From positions 248,001 to 312,000 of the forward strand of contig NZ_JAJHNP010000008.1 in assembly GCF_020819595.1 (NCBI RefSeq): 64,000 bases of DNA, in the 5' to 3' direction. The notes below the pieces were generated by a model. The model was not told where the DNA came from, did not search any database, and saw only the letters and a program-made list of their open reading frames with translations. The translations under genes and the position numbers were made by a program. This DNA is from Streptomyces barringtoniae. GTDB taxonomy: Bacteria > Actinomycetota > Actinomycetes > Streptomycetales > Streptomycetaceae. The number at the start of each line of letters is the position of its first letter. The stretch's first letter is position 1. This document shows positions 50,768-60,306 of this stretch, piece by piece.

Positions 50768-50959
50768 CTAGACGTTCCGTGAGGCGTACACGACGAAGCC
50801 GGTCCAGGTGGCCGGGGTGACGGCGAGCTGCGGGCCGTCGGTGTTCTTGGAGTCGCGGATGTGGATGGTGGTGGGGGTGGGGGCGACCTCGAGGCAGTCG
50901 TTTCCGTTGCTGCTGTCGCTGTAGCTGCTCTTGAACCAGTGGAGTTCCGGGGTGCTCAT
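50768..50959 (-). CDS. DUF397 domain protein
   Basis: 63 residues. LHWFKSSYSDSSNGNDCLEVAPTPTTIHIRDSKNTDGPQLAV...WTGFV is textbook DUF397. These small proteins are encoded beside Scr1-type HTH regulators in Streptomyces and are thought to form regulator pairs that resemble toxin-antitoxin modules or BldB/WhiJ-like developmental control. Its ATG overlaps the stop of the HTH gene by 4 nt. Confidence 0.92.
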   Translation of the reverse strand: MSTPELHWFKSSYSDSSNGNDCLEVAPTPTTIHIRDSKNTDGPQLAVTPATWTGFVVYASRNV

Positions 50960-51801
50960 AGTTCTCCCAGCGCTTGCTCGATGAAGACCAGAGACTCCTC
51001 TGGCGTGAGTGCCTGAGCCCGGATGATGCCATAGCGCAGGTCGAGGAGGCGGAGCTGCCTCGGGGTCGAGACCGGGCGGCCCGAGAAGTCACCGTCGGTA
51101 CGGCCCATCCCCGTACCGTCCGCGAACTTCAGCACTTGGATACGGCCCCCCGTTCCAGGGTGGTTCGCGCGGGCGGTCGGCATGACCTGAAGCTCCACGA
51201 ACGGCAACCGGGCCACCTCCAGCATGTGTTCGAGCTGTCGGCGCAACACCATTGTGTCCCCGACAGGGCGGCGGAGCGTCACCTCTTCCTGGACAAAGCT
51301 GAACTCCGGTGCAGGCGAGCGCTCGAAGACGGCCTTCCTGGCCATCCGCGCGGCCACCATGCGCTCCAGCTCGTCCGGCGAGTAAGCCGGACGCCAGGTG
51401 CGAAGCAGCGCTCGCGCGTACTCCTCCGTCTGCAACAGGCCATGGATGTTGTGGCTGCCGTACAGCAACATCTCCACCGCCCGCCCCTCCAACTCCGCCA
51501 GCTCGCGCACCTTCTTCGGGTACCGCGCCTTCCGCATGTCCTCCATGAAGGCCCTCAGATGCCCCCGCGCCTTCAGGATCTGGTCCGCCCTGTCCAGCAG
51601 CTCAGGCCGGGGAATCCGCACGCCGCGCTCGGTCTTGCGGATCATGTCCTCGCCGTAGCCCAGGGCCTCGGCCAGCTCGGCCGCGCTCAGCCCGGCCGCC
51701 TCCCGGCACATCCTGAGCAGGCGCCCCACCGCCTGGACCACCGGCTCGATCTCATCACCCGGCTCGACGTCCCAACCCGCCTCGTCCGCACCGTCACCCA
51801 T
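50956..51801 (-). CDS. Scr1-family helix-turn-helix regulator (WhiJ-like, DUF5753)
   Basis: 281 residues from ATG with GGAGG 4-5 bases upstream. XRE-type HTH at about residues 24-62 (LLRMCREAAGLSAAELAEALGYGEDMIRKTERG). The DUF5753 effector-like domain follows (GLLQTEEYARALLRT, VAARMARKAVFER, PVGDTMVLRRQLEHMLEVARLPFVELQVMP). It forms the usual overlapping pair with DUF397 and faces a divergent RsbW-like ATPase gene, a three-gene set repeated many times in Streptomyces genomes. Confidence 0.92.
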   Translation of the reverse strand: MGDGADEAGWDVEPGDEIEPVVQAVGRLLRMCREAAGLSAAELAEALGYGEDMIRKTERGVRIPRPELLDRADQILKARGHLRAFMEDMRKARYPKKVRELAELEGRAVEMLLYGSHNIHGLLQTEEYARALLRTWRPAYSPDELERMVAARMARKAVFERSPAPEFSFVQEEVTLRRPVGDTMVLRRQLEHMLEVARLPFVELQVMPTARANHPGTGGRIQVLKFADGTGMGRTDGDFSGRPVSTPRQLRLLDLRYGIIRAQALTPEESLVFIEQALGEL

Positions 51802-51938
51802 CGCCCCTCCTCCGACGCGCACCTGTACTCGTACAACGCCCGAGACAGGCGAGACAGCCGGGACAAAGCCGGGACAGTCACCGTACGTGCAGGCGTTGTC
51901 ACTCACCCAAGGAAACACATCAGGACACTCTGAGTGAC

Positions 51939-52484
51939 ATGAATCAAGAAACCGCCGAGAGCGCAGAGCCCCCGGCAGAACTCACCAGCCCCATTCCCAA
52001 CTTCACGGTTCTCCTGTCCCCTACGCGTCGCGGCGCCCGCCTGGCCCGCCTCCTGGCCGCAGAGCAACTGCGCACCTGGGGACTCCCGTTGGACGCTGCC
52101 GCGCACATCGTGGCCGAGCTGGTGGCCAACGCCGCGACCCACGGCCGCGTTCCGGGGCGGAACTTCCGGCTCACGCTCTACGTCGTCGGCGGCACGCTCC
52201 GTATCGAAGTGACCGACACGCGCGGTGACCGCCTGCCCGGGATGCGACGTCCGGATGCCGAGGAGGACTCGGGCCGGGGCCTGGTCCTCGTGGACGCGTT
52301 GGCCGACCGCTGGGGTGTCTCGACGGGCCGGACTCCGCGCAAGACCGTATGGGCCGAGATCACCCTGCCACAGGAGCCTTCGCCGGAACGACGTGATGGT
52401 TCAGGCAGCCGAATTCCTTCGCCACCACCTGCGCGGAGTGCAGGAGGAACTGCAGGTGGGGCTCGGTTCCGGTGTTCCGGGTGA
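51939..52484 (+). CDS. RsbW-like serine/threonine kinase fold ATP-binding protein
   Basis: 181 residues. HATPase_c fold: N-box ELVANAATHG, G1 box EVTDTRG, G2-like DSGRGLVLVDALADRWG. Such proteins act as anti-sigma kinases or as companions of Scr1/DUF397 regulators. The last ~45 residues (after AEITLPQ) are low-complexity and run antisense over the end of the convergent lipoprotein gene by 125 nt, so the frame may continue by chance beyond the functional domain. Confidence 0.88.
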   Translation: MNQETAESAEPPAELTSPIPNFTVLLSPTRRGARLARLLAAEQLRTWGLPLDAAAHIVAELVANAATHGRVPGRNFRLTLYVVGGTLRIEVTDTRGDRLPGMRRPDAEEDSGRGLVLVDALADRWGVSTGRTPRKTVWAEITLPQEPSPERRDGSGSRIPSPPPARSAGGTAGGARFRCSG

Positions 52485-53040
52485 GGGTGTCGGTCATGGA
52501 GCCGGCGAGCGGCACCCCCGTCTCCTGGGCCGCGGGTGTGCCGGGTGTCCGGCACTTGACGTAGACCGAGTAGTCGTAGCTGCCGTTGTCCTTCCGCACC
52601 ACCAGTTCGGCGTCGGAGTTGACGCGGACCAGCTTTTCCTCGTCGTACACGTCGGATTTCTCGCCGAACGGTGAACCGAAGAGGAAGACGGACGCGCCGT
52701 AGCTGATCGACAGGCGGCTCGTGCGCCGTTGCCGGCCCCGGTACGCGACCCGGCACAGCTCAGCGGGCATGAAAGAGGGGGTCGCCTTGCTCGTGGGGTT
52801 CCACGACCGGGCGTCGTCATAGAAATCGGCCTTGGCGGTCTTGAGGTCTTTCACGTCCACCAGGCCGGTTTCCTGTGTGCTGTTGTTCTTCACCCACTTC
52901 TCGCCCGCCGTGCCGAACAGGTCCTCGCAGGTCTTCCTGGTGCTGTCGCCGGTCTCGGCGTTCTTCGTGCCGCCGGAACCGCACGCCGCCGAAGCGAGCA
53001 GCAGGGCCACGAGCGAGGGAAGGGCGATGAGGCGCCGCAT
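52360..53040 (-). CDS. Hypothetical lipoprotein
   Basis: 226 residues from ATG (MRRLIALPSLVALLLASAACGSG). The lipobox ASAAC predicts a lipid-modified Cys at about residue 20. The mature part has several conserved-looking Cys (KTCEDLFG, AELCRVAY, VKCRTPG, FGCLNHH) and alternating strands. I recognise the general type of Streptomyces surface lipoproteins but no function. It starts 1 bp after a small TTA-containing gene and lies in a three-gene minus-strand group with that gene and a membrane protein. Confidence 0.8.
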   Translation of the reverse strand: MRRLIALPSLVALLLASAACGSGGTKNAETGDSTRKTCEDLFGTAGEKWVKNNSTQETGLVDVKDLKTAKADFYDDARSWNPTSKATPSFMPAELCRVAYRGRQRRTSRLSISYGASVFLFGSPFGEKSDVYDEEKLVRVNSDAELVVRKDNGSYDYSVYVKCRTPGTPAAQETGVPLAGSMTDTLTRNTGTEPHLQFLLHSAQVVAKEFGCLNHHVVPAKAPVAG

Positions 53041-53041
53041 G

Positions 53042-53272
53042 TCACCAGCCCCGCGTGTCATCGGTGTCGCTCTGGTCGCCGCCTGCCATGTACGCGTAAT
53101 GCGCCTTCGTGGTCAGCTCGCGCACCTCGTGGGGCGTCATGTGCTGGTGGTCCGCATAGGTCAACAGCGGCGTCGTCGCGTTGCGCGCTCCCTGATCCTT
53201 GGCCTTTTCGACCGAGTCGATGGCCTGTTGGCGGCAGCGTGCTAAGGCATCCAGCCAGGCGGTGGGCCCCAC
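53042..53272 (-). CDS. Small hypothetical protein with a TTA codon
   Basis: 76 residues from GTG, overlapping the end of the upstream membrane-protein gene by 31 nt. Sequence ARCRQQAIDSVEKAKDQGARNATTPLLTYADHQHMTPHEVRELTTKAHYAYMAG is helical and looks coding. Codon 10 is TTA, the leucine codon that depends on the developmental tRNA bldA in Streptomyces. No later plausible start avoids the TTA. Function unknown. Confidence 0.6.
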   Translation of the reverse strand: MGPTAWLDALARCRQQAIDSVEKAKDQGARNATTPLLTYADHQHMTPHEVRELTTKAHYAYMAGGDQSDTDDTRGW

Positions 53273-53895
53273 TGCGGTGGAGGGGCAAGCGCGGCGGCGA
53301 GCCGCCTGCGGTGGCGGCCGCGACGTACGGCGGTGACGATGGTGATGGTCGTGGCCACGGCGAGCGCGGCGAGGAAACAGACGATCCCCGCGGCGATGCT
53401 CCCGATCGTGGCTCCCACCCGGGGCTTGTCTCCCAGCGCGAACTCGGCCGGCAGCTCCGAGGTGCAGGTGAGCGTGTAGTCGCCGCTGCTGCCGGGCTTC
53501 ACCTCGAGGACGCGGTCCCAGGAGCGGGAACCGAGGGTGATGCGGAAGGTGCTGTCCGGCTGGGTCATCGACCCGGACCGCATGTCCGGGATCCGGCAGA
53601 CGACATGGCCCTGCCCGGACTGGGAGACGTAGATCGCCTTGGTCTTCCCCCGGACGAAGCTGAACGTCCGCGAGTCACCGCTGGAGAAGCTGTGGGCGGT
53701 GTCGACCGAGTTCACGGTGTCCTTCACCGTCGCGACGATGAAGGCGATACCGACACCGGCCAGTACGAGCCCCAGCAGCGCGGCCACCAGGTACCAGATG
53801 CGCCGAGGCCGCAAGTCCTTCGCCGGAATGTTCACCGGCGGAGGCGGCGGGCCGCCGTACGGGGGTCCCCACGGGTACGGATTCTGTATGGACAC
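53242..53895 (-). CDS. Hypothetical membrane protein with two transmembrane helices
   Basis: 217 residues from GTG. A Pro/Gly/Tyr-rich N-terminus (PYPWGPPYGGPPPPPV) precedes helix 1 (about 35-57), an extracellular beta-rich domain of about 100 residues with a single Cys pair (VVCRIPDM, LTCTSEL), helix 2 (about 165-190) and a basic, Pro-rich C-terminal tail. This layout is common among Streptomyces membrane proteins of unknown role. It ends near the tuf terminator on its upstream side. Confidence 0.78.
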   Translation of the reverse strand: MSIQNPYPWGPPYGGPPPPPVNIPAKDLRPRRIWYLVAALLGLVLAGVGIAFIVATVKDTVNSVDTAHSFSSGDSRTFSFVRGKTKAIYVSQSGQGHVVCRIPDMRSGSMTQPDSTFRITLGSRSWDRVLEVKPGSSGDYTLTCTSELPAEFALGDKPRVGATIGSIAAGIVCFLAALAVATTITIVTAVRRGRHRRRLAAALAPPPQWGPPPGWMP

Positions 53896-53973
53896 GAGGG
53901 CGCATCGTACGGCAATCGCTGCGGAACGACAGCCCTCCCCCGTCCGCTCCCTGTGGGCGCCGAAAACGACGAA

Positions 53974-54005
53974 GAGGCCCGTACGACCGGAGTCGTACGG
54001 GCCTC
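53974..54005. terminator. Terminator after tuf
   Basis: GAGGCCCGTACGAC and GTCGTACGGGCCTC, perfect 14-bp arms with a CGGA tetraloop, 35 bases beyond the tuf stop. On the minus strand TTCGTCGTTTTCG follows. It ends the str operon. Confidence 0.85.
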
Positions 54006-54039
54006 TCCAAGGTCAGGTCGACCTCGAAGCAAGCGGAAC

Positions 54040-55233
<1,194 letters not shown>

Positions 55234-55311
55234 TGGGGTCCTCCTGTGGAGTGGTTCTGTACGCCTTACTTCATCGGCGCCAGGTGATCTTTGCTGGAAA
55301 GCCCGGAACCC

Positions 55312-55345
55312 GGGGCATTCATCCGGGATTGCGGCTGAATGCCCC
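55312..55345 (-). promoter_or_regulatory. Hairpin in the fusA-tuf gap
   Basis: GGGGCATTCA and TGAATGCCCC (10-bp perfect arms) around 14 nt. It overlaps the proposed tuf -10 region, so it could be an attenuator for read-through from fusA or an operator. Confidence 0.55.
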
Positions 55346-55363
55346 TTGAGGCTCCGGAGTCAA
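55335..55363 (-). promoter_or_regulatory. Candidate tuf promoter
   Basis: TTGACT, 17 bp, ATTCAG on the minus strand. The -35 is good, the -10 poor. A promoter in this gap is expected from work on Streptomyces tuf1. Confidence 0.35.
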
Positions 55364-55388
55364 GCCTAAAGCGTGTGAACGCGGTGCG

Positions 55389-57515
55389 TTACTCGCCCTT
55401 GGCCTTCGCGATGATCTCCTCGGCGACGTTCCGCGGAACCTCGGCGTAGGAGTCGAACTGCATGGAGTAGCTGGCCCGGCCGGACGTCTTGCTGCGCAGG
55501 TCGCCGACGTAACCGAACATCTCCGAAAGGGGCACGAGGCCCTTCACGACGCGGGCACCGGCCCGCTCCTCCATGGCCTGGATCTGGCCACGGCGGGAGT
55601 TGATGTCGCCGATGACCTCACCCATGTAGTCCTCGGGCGTGGTGACCTCGACGGCCATCATCGGCTCGAGCAGCACGGGCGAAGCCTTGCGCGCGGCCTC
55701 CTTGAAGGCCTGCGAACCGGCGATCTTGAAGGCGAGCTCGGAGGAGTCGACCTCGTGGTAGGCACCGTCGTGGAGGATGACGCGGACGCCGGTCATCTCG
55801 TAGCCGGCGAGGATGCCGAACTGCATGGCCTCCTGCGCACCGGCGTCGACCGAAGGGATGTACTCCTTCGGGATACGACCACCGGTCACCTTGTTCACGA
55901 ACTCGTACGAGGTGTCGCCACCCTCGAGCGGCTCGATGCCGATCTGCACCTTCGCGAACTGACCGGTACCACCGGTCTGCTTCTTGTGGGTGTAGTCGAC
56001 GCGCTCGACGGCCTTGCGGATCGTCTCGCGGTACGCCACCTGCGGCTTGCCGACGTTGGCCTCGACCTTGAACTCACGGCGCATACGGTCGACCAGCACC
56101 TCGAGGTGCAGCTCGCCCATACCACCGATGATGGTCTGGCCGGTCTCCTCGTCCGAGTGGACCTGGAAGGACGGGTCCTCCTCGGCCAGGCGCTGGATCG
56201 CGACGCCCAGCTTCTCCTGGTCGCCCTTCGACTTGGGCTCGATGGCGACCTGGATGACCGGCGCCGGGAAGTCCATGGACTCCAGGATGACCGGGTTCTT
56301 GTCGTCGGACAGCGTCTCACCGGTGGTGGTCTGCTTCAGGCCCATGACGGCGACGATGTCACCGGCGCCCACCGACTCGATCTCCTCACGCTTGTTGGCG
56401 TGCATGCGGTAGATCTTGCCGATGCGCTCCTTCTTGCCCTTGACGGAGTTCAGCACCGAAGAGCCGGACTCCAGGCGGCCCGAGTAGACCCGGACGAAGG
56501 TGAGCTTGCCGAGGTGCGGGTCGCTCATGATCTTGAACGCCAGCGCCGACAGCGGCTCCTCGTCGGACGGCTTGCGCTTGACGACGACCTCGGCGTCCTT
56601 GACGTCGTGGCCCTCGATGGCCTCGATGTCGACCGGGGACGGCAGGTAGCGCACGACCGCGTCGAGCAGGGGCTGGACGCCCTTGTTCTTGAACGCGGTA
56701 CCGCAGAACACCGGGGTCACGGTGGTGCCGGTGCCCTTGCCGGACGCGATGGTGATACGACGGATCGCGGCGTACAGCTGCTCCTCGGTGGGCTCGGTGC
56801 CCTCCAGGTACAGCTCCATGATCTCTTCGTCGTTCTCGGCCACGGCCTCGAGCAGCTTGCCGCGGTACTCCTCGGCAGCCTCGGTGTGGGTGTCCGGGAT
56901 GTCGACGACGTCGTACATCTCGCCCTTGGTGGCCTCGGCGGACCACACGAGCGCCTTCATGCGGACCAGGTCCACGACGCCCTTGAAGTCGGCCTCGGCA
57001 CCGATCGGGAGCTGCATCACGATCGGCTGCGCGCCCAGGCGGTCGGAGATCATGTCGACGCAGCGGTGGAACTCGGCACCCGTGCGGTCGAGCTTGTTGA
57101 CGAAGCAGATACGCGGAACGCCGTAGCGGTCCGCCTGACGCCACACCGTCTCGGACTGGGGCTCGACGCCGGCGACGCCGTCGAACACCGTCACCGCACC
57201 GTCGAGCACGCGCAGGGAGCGCTCCACCTCGACGGTGAAGTCGACGTGACCCGGGGTGTCGATGATGTTGATGGTGTGGTCGACGTTCTCCAGCGGCCAG
57301 TGGCAAGTGGTGGCAGCAGAGGTGATCGTGATGCCACGCTCCTGCTCCTGCTCCATCCAGTCCATGGTGGCAGCGCCGTCGTGGACCTCACCGATCTTGT
57401 ACGAAACGCCGGTGTAGAACAGGATCCGCTCGGTGGTGGTCGTCTTGCCCGCGTCGATGTGGGCCATGATCCCGATGTTCCGGACCCTGGCCAGGTCAAG
57501 TGAAGTGGTAGCCAT
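55389..57515 (-). CDS. fusA: Elongation factor G
   Basis: 708 residues. GTPase motifs AHIDAGKT (18-25), DTPGHVDFT and NKLDRTG, then domains II-V (GGMGELHLEVLVDR, GRASYSMQFDSYAEVP). It drives translocation and, with RRF, ribosome recycling. It is 39 bp downstream of rpsG. Confidence 0.98.
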   Translation of the reverse strand: MATTSLDLARVRNIGIMAHIDAGKTTTTERILFYTGVSYKIGEVHDGAATMDWMEQEQERGITITSAATTCHWPLENVDHTINIIDTPGHVDFTVEVERSLRVLDGAVTVFDGVAGVEPQSETVWRQADRYGVPRICFVNKLDRTGAEFHRCVDMISDRLGAQPIVMQLPIGAEADFKGVVDLVRMKALVWSAEATKGEMYDVVDIPDTHTEAAEEYRGKLLEAVAENDEEIMELYLEGTEPTEEQLYAAIRRITIASGKGTGTTVTPVFCGTAFKNKGVQPLLDAVVRYLPSPVDIEAIEGHDVKDAEVVVKRKPSDEEPLSALAFKIMSDPHLGKLTFVRVYSGRLESGSSVLNSVKGKKERIGKIYRMHANKREEIESVGAGDIVAVMGLKQTTTGETLSDDKNPVILESMDFPAPVIQVAIEPKSKGDQEKLGVAIQRLAEEDPSFQVHSDEETGQTIIGGMGELHLEVLVDRMRREFKVEANVGKPQVAYRETIRKAVERVDYTHKKQTGGTGQFAKVQIGIEPLEGGDTSYEFVNKVTGGRIPKEYIPSVDAGAQEAMQFGILAGYEMTGVRVILHDGAYHEVDSSELAFKIAGSQAFKEAARKASPVLLEPMMAVEVTTPEDYMGEVIGDINSRRGQIQAMEERAGARVVKGLVPLSEMFGYVGDLRSKTSGRASYSMQFDSYAEVPRNVAEEIIAKAKGE

Positions 57516-57554
57516 AAGGCTTCAGTCTTCTCTCGGTCTCGATGTGGGTAGCGA

Positions 57555-58025
57555 CTACCAGCGGTAGTGCGCGAAGGCCTTGTTGGACTCGGCCATCTTG
57601 TGGGTGTCCTCGCGCTTCTTCACGGCCGCACCGAGGCCGTTGGAGGCATCGAGAAGCTCGTTGAGGAGACGCTCGGTCATGGTCTTCTCGCGACGGGCGC
57701 GGGAGTAACCGACCAGCCAGCGCAGCGCCAGGGTGTTGGCACGGCCGGGCTTGACCTCGACCGGCACCTGGTAGGTGGCGCCACCGACACGGCGGGACTT
57801 GACCTCGAGGGTCGGCTTGATGTTCTCGAGAGCGCGCTTGAGCGTGACGACCGGGTCGTTGCCGGTCTTCTCGCGCAGGCCCTCCATGGCGCCGTAGACG
57901 ATGCGCTCGGCGGTGGAGCGCTTGCCGTTCAGCAGCACCTTGTTGATCAGGGAGGTCACCAGAGGAGAACCGTAGACCGGGTCGATGATGACCGGGCGCT
58001 TCGGGGCGGGGCCCTTACGAGGCAT
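57555..58025 (-). CDS. rpsG: 30S ribosomal protein S7
   Basis: 156 residues, MPRKGPAPKRPVIIDPVYGS. It nucleates assembly of the 30S head and contacts E-site tRNA; ends AHYRW as usual. Two bases after rpsL. Confidence 0.98.
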   Translation of the reverse strand: MPRKGPAPKRPVIIDPVYGSPLVTSLINKVLLNGKRSTAERIVYGAMEGLREKTGNDPVVTLKRALENIKPTLEVKSRRVGGATYQVPVEVKPGRANTLALRWLVGYSRARREKTMTERLLNELLDASNGLGAAVKKREDTHKMAESNKAFAHYRW

Positions 58026-58027
58026 TC

Positions 58028-58399
58028 TTACTTCTCCTTCTTGGCGCCGTAACGGCTGCGAGCCTGCTTGCGGTTCTTGACACCCTGGGTGTCGAGCGAG
58101 CCGCGGATGATCTTGTAGCGAACACCCGGCAGGTCCTTCACACGGCCGCCGCGCACGAGCACGATGGAGTGCTCCTGCAGGTTGTGTCCCTCACCCGGAA
58201 TGTAAGCGGTGACCTCGATGCCGCTGGTCAGACGCACACGCGCGACCTTGCGGAGGGCCGAGTTCGGCTTCTTCGGGGTGGTCGTGAACACACGCGTGCA
58301 GACGCCACGACGCTGAGGGGAGCCCTCGAGTGCGGGCGTCTTGTTCTTCTCGACCTTGTCCTGCCGGCCCTTGCGGACCAGCTGCTGGATCGTAGGCAC
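58028..58399 (-). CDS. rpsL: 30S ribosomal protein S12
   Basis: 123 residues, GTG start with GGAG upstream. The decoding-centre loops read TTTPKKPNSALRK (Lys43) and GGRVKDLPGVR (Lys88), i.e. wild type at the positions changed in streptomycin-resistant mutants. First gene of the str operon, with a clear promoter about 195 bp upstream. Confidence 0.98.
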   Translation of the reverse strand: MPTIQQLVRKGRQDKVEKNKTPALEGSPQRRGVCTRVFTTTPKKPNSALRKVARVRLTSGIEVTAYIPGEGHNLQEHSIVLVRGGRVKDLPGVRYKIIRGSLDTQGVKNRKQARSRYGAKKEK

Positions 58400-58449
58400 T
58401 ACTTCTCCGGTTTCTGTGTGCCGATGGGTACAGCTAACCTGGAACATCG

Positions 58450-58474
58450 CCGACCCACGCGGTCGGGTGTGTCG
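58450..58474 (-). promoter_or_regulatory. Conserved leader hairpin upstream of rpsL
   Basis: CCGACCCACGCGGTCGGG then TGTGTCG, identical at 24 of 25 positions to the element before rpsJ. The transcript can form CCGACC/GGTCGG. It is placed 51-75 nt before the rpsL start. Confidence 0.6.
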
Positions 58475-58593
58475 AATCCGGCGGACTCCCGCCGCAAGGC
58501 GAAAAGAGCACAGATTACGGTGGCCGCTCATAGCTCACGATGCGGTTTCAAGGCACGCACGAGAGCCAGGGCACACCCCAGGCACAAGGTCTG

Positions 58594-58622
58594 AGCGTAC
58601 CTACCTCACGGACTTCGGTCAA
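58594..58622 (-). promoter_or_regulatory. rpsL (str operon) promoter
   Basis: TTGACC, exactly 17 bp, TACGCT on the minus strand, matching vegetative HrdB-type promoters. Predicted start about 185 nt before rpsL, leaving a long structured leader. Confidence 0.75.
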
Positions 58623-58854
58623 AACAAATGGAGCGGGCACCGACACGCCGGACTTCCCACCTCGCCGGCCAGGATTCGTCCCAGTTGTCCTGCGCCCGCC
58701 CCGGGGACGCCACGGCACGGGGTCATGCCTGGTCGCAGGGCCGGAAACCGCCCTTCGGCCGCGGCTGGCCGGTTTCCGCTCTTGCCGGGGATATGCCTGG
58801 TGCGCTTTCAGTACGTTGATCCGTCCGCTGCGGGTGAACAATCGGGGGGCCGGC

Positions 58855-59631
58855 ATGGCGAACACTGGGACGACCGCGTCTGCACGGGACGACGGCGGCC
58901 TTGACGACCGGGTGCCCTTCCTGGCCCGGCTGGAAACCGAGGACCGGGAGACGCTGCTCGCCCTCGGCCGGGAGCTGGCCTTCACCGCCCGCACGGTGCT
59001 GATCCACCAGCACGAGCCATCCTCCCACGTGCTCTTTCTCGTGCAGGGCTGGACCAAGGTCACCGCGGCGGCCGCCAACGGATACGAGGCGCTGCTCGCG
59101 CTGCGCGGCCCCGGTGACATCGTCGGCGAGTCGGCGGCGCTCACCGGGCGGCCGCGCTCGGCCACGGTGACCGCGCTGGAGCCGGTGCGCTCGCTGGCCG
59201 TGGAGCACGAGCGGTTCCGGGACTTCCTGCGCCACTCCCCCGCCGCCTCCTTCGCCCTGCTGGGCCTCACCGCCGACCGCACCCGCGCGGCCGACCGGCG
59301 CCGGCTGGAGTTCGCCTCCATGAACGTGCGCGAGCGGCTCGCCGTCCTGCTGCTGGACCTGGCCCGCACGCACGGCCGCCGCACCGAGGAAGGCATCGAG
59401 GTCTCCGTCCCGCTGAGCAAACAGGAGCTGGCGGGCTCGGTGGGGGCCTCCCGCGAGATGGTCCAGCGCCTGCTGAAGGAACTGCGCGACAAACACGCGG
59501 TCACCACGGGCCGCCGGGCCCTGCTGATCCACCGCCCCGACGTACTGCGCCGGATAGCTGCCGCAGCCTCCGCTCCGTCCCCGGGCGCCCCGTGGATCCC
59601 GTCGCCACCGGGGCCACCGGCGGAGGGGTGA
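58855..59631 (+). CDS. CRP/FNR family transcriptional regulator
   Basis: 258 residues from ATG. Cyclic-nucleotide-binding domain at about 22-135: the pocket segment GESAALTGRPRSATV keeps the Glu92, Arg101 and Ser102 equivalents of the E. coli CRP cAMP ligands, so nucleotide binding is plausible. HTH_Crp at about 187-211 (LSKQELAGSVGASREMVQRLLKELR). A Pro-rich tail ends the protein. It lies upstream of a nucleotide-cyclase-like gene with CRP-like palindromes between them, suggesting a local cNMP circuit (inference). It is divergent from the str operon. Confidence 0.92.
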   Translation: MANTGTTASARDDGGLDDRVPFLARLETEDRETLLALGRELAFTARTVLIHQHEPSSHVLFLVQGWTKVTAAAANGYEALLALRGPGDIVGESAALTGRPRSATVTALEPVRSLAVEHERFRDFLRHSPAASFALLGLTADRTRAADRRRLEFASMNVRERLAVLLLDLARTHGRRTEEGIEVSVPLSKQELAGSVGASREMVQRLLKELRDKHAVTTGRRALLIHRPDVLRRIAAAASAPSPGAPWIPSPPGPPAEG

Positions 59632-59695
59632 CGGGGGCACCGGGCCGCGGAGGGTGGGTCCACGGTGCCGCTGGAGATGACGGAGGGCACCTGGG

Positions 59696-60036
59696 GCCGC
59701 CAGGCGGGTGACGGCGGACCGTGGGACCCCAGCTGGGTTACAGCGGGCATCGAGGCCGCCAGGCGGGGTGACGGCAGTGGGGCCGCCAGGCGGGTGACGG
59801 CGGACCGTGGGACCCCAGCTGGGTTACGGCGCGCATCGAGGCCGCCAGGCGGGTGACGGCAGTGGGGCCGCCAGGCGGGTGACGGCAGACCGTGGGACCC
59901 CGGCTGGGTTACGGCGGGCATCGGGGCCGCCAGGCGGGTGACGGCAGTGGGGCAGCCGGGCGGGTGACGGCGGGCCGTGGGGCCCCAGCTGGGTTACGGC
60001 GGGCATCGGGGCCGCCAGGTGGGTGACAACCCGTAG
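59696..60036. repeat. Four-copy 85/86-bp tandem repeat
   Basis: Units begin at 59696, 59782, 59867 and 59952. Each contains GCCGCCAGGCGGGTGACGGC, then a CCGTGGG(A/G)CCCC block, GCTGGGTTACGGC, and a second GCCGCCAGGCGGGTGACGGC. The last copy is more diverged. The period is not a multiple of three, against coding use. The repeated core GGGTGACGGC gives many GTGAC half-sites. Confidence 0.85.
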
Positions 60037-60039
60037 GAC

Positions 60040-60055
60040 GGTGACAGCAGTCACC
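60040..60055. promoter_or_regulatory. CRP-like palindrome
   Basis: GGTGACAGCAGTCACC: the core GTGA-N6-TCAC matches the CRP consensus core exactly. A weaker relative, GATGACAGCGGTCACC, lies at 60081-60096, 41 bp on. Confidence 0.5.
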
Positions 60056-60306
60056 AGGGTCCCGCCAGATGGGTGATGCCGATGACAGCGGTCACCCGTG
60101 CCGCCGGACGGGTGACAGCCGCAGGACGGTGACAGCGTGCCGGCGGCAGCCTGGACCGCAGCCACCACGGCCGTCCGAAGCGCGACGTCGGCCATCAGGC
60201 CCCAAAAAGGCACCGACCCCGAAGAGCGCCCCGGCCACCACCGCCACCCCCGAAGGGACCGAAGCCAAAAGCCCCCGAAGGGCAACCGCGGCCCCCGGGG
60301 TCACTC

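Larger units (their letters stand above)
58400..58854. other. 455-bp divergent region between rpsL and the CRP/FNR gene
   Basis: It contains the rpsL leader (conserved hairpin element, GTTCCAG segment), the rpsL promoter, and about 230 bp belonging to the CRP-family gene on the plus strand. I could not find a convincing plus-strand promoter or an additional gene. Confidence 0.7.

Noticed and set aside
53058..53288. Alternative 76-codon minus-strand frame overlapping the TTA gene
   Set aside because: It is Arg/Gly-rich and compositionally like a shadow; the chosen frame has balanced residues and helical pattern.
58028..58399. Streptomycin-resistance allele of rpsL
   Set aside because: Lys43 and Lys88 are both wild type.
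59696..60130. Possible CRISPR array
   Set aside because: Units are contiguous tandem repeats without unique spacers, and no cas genes are nearby.
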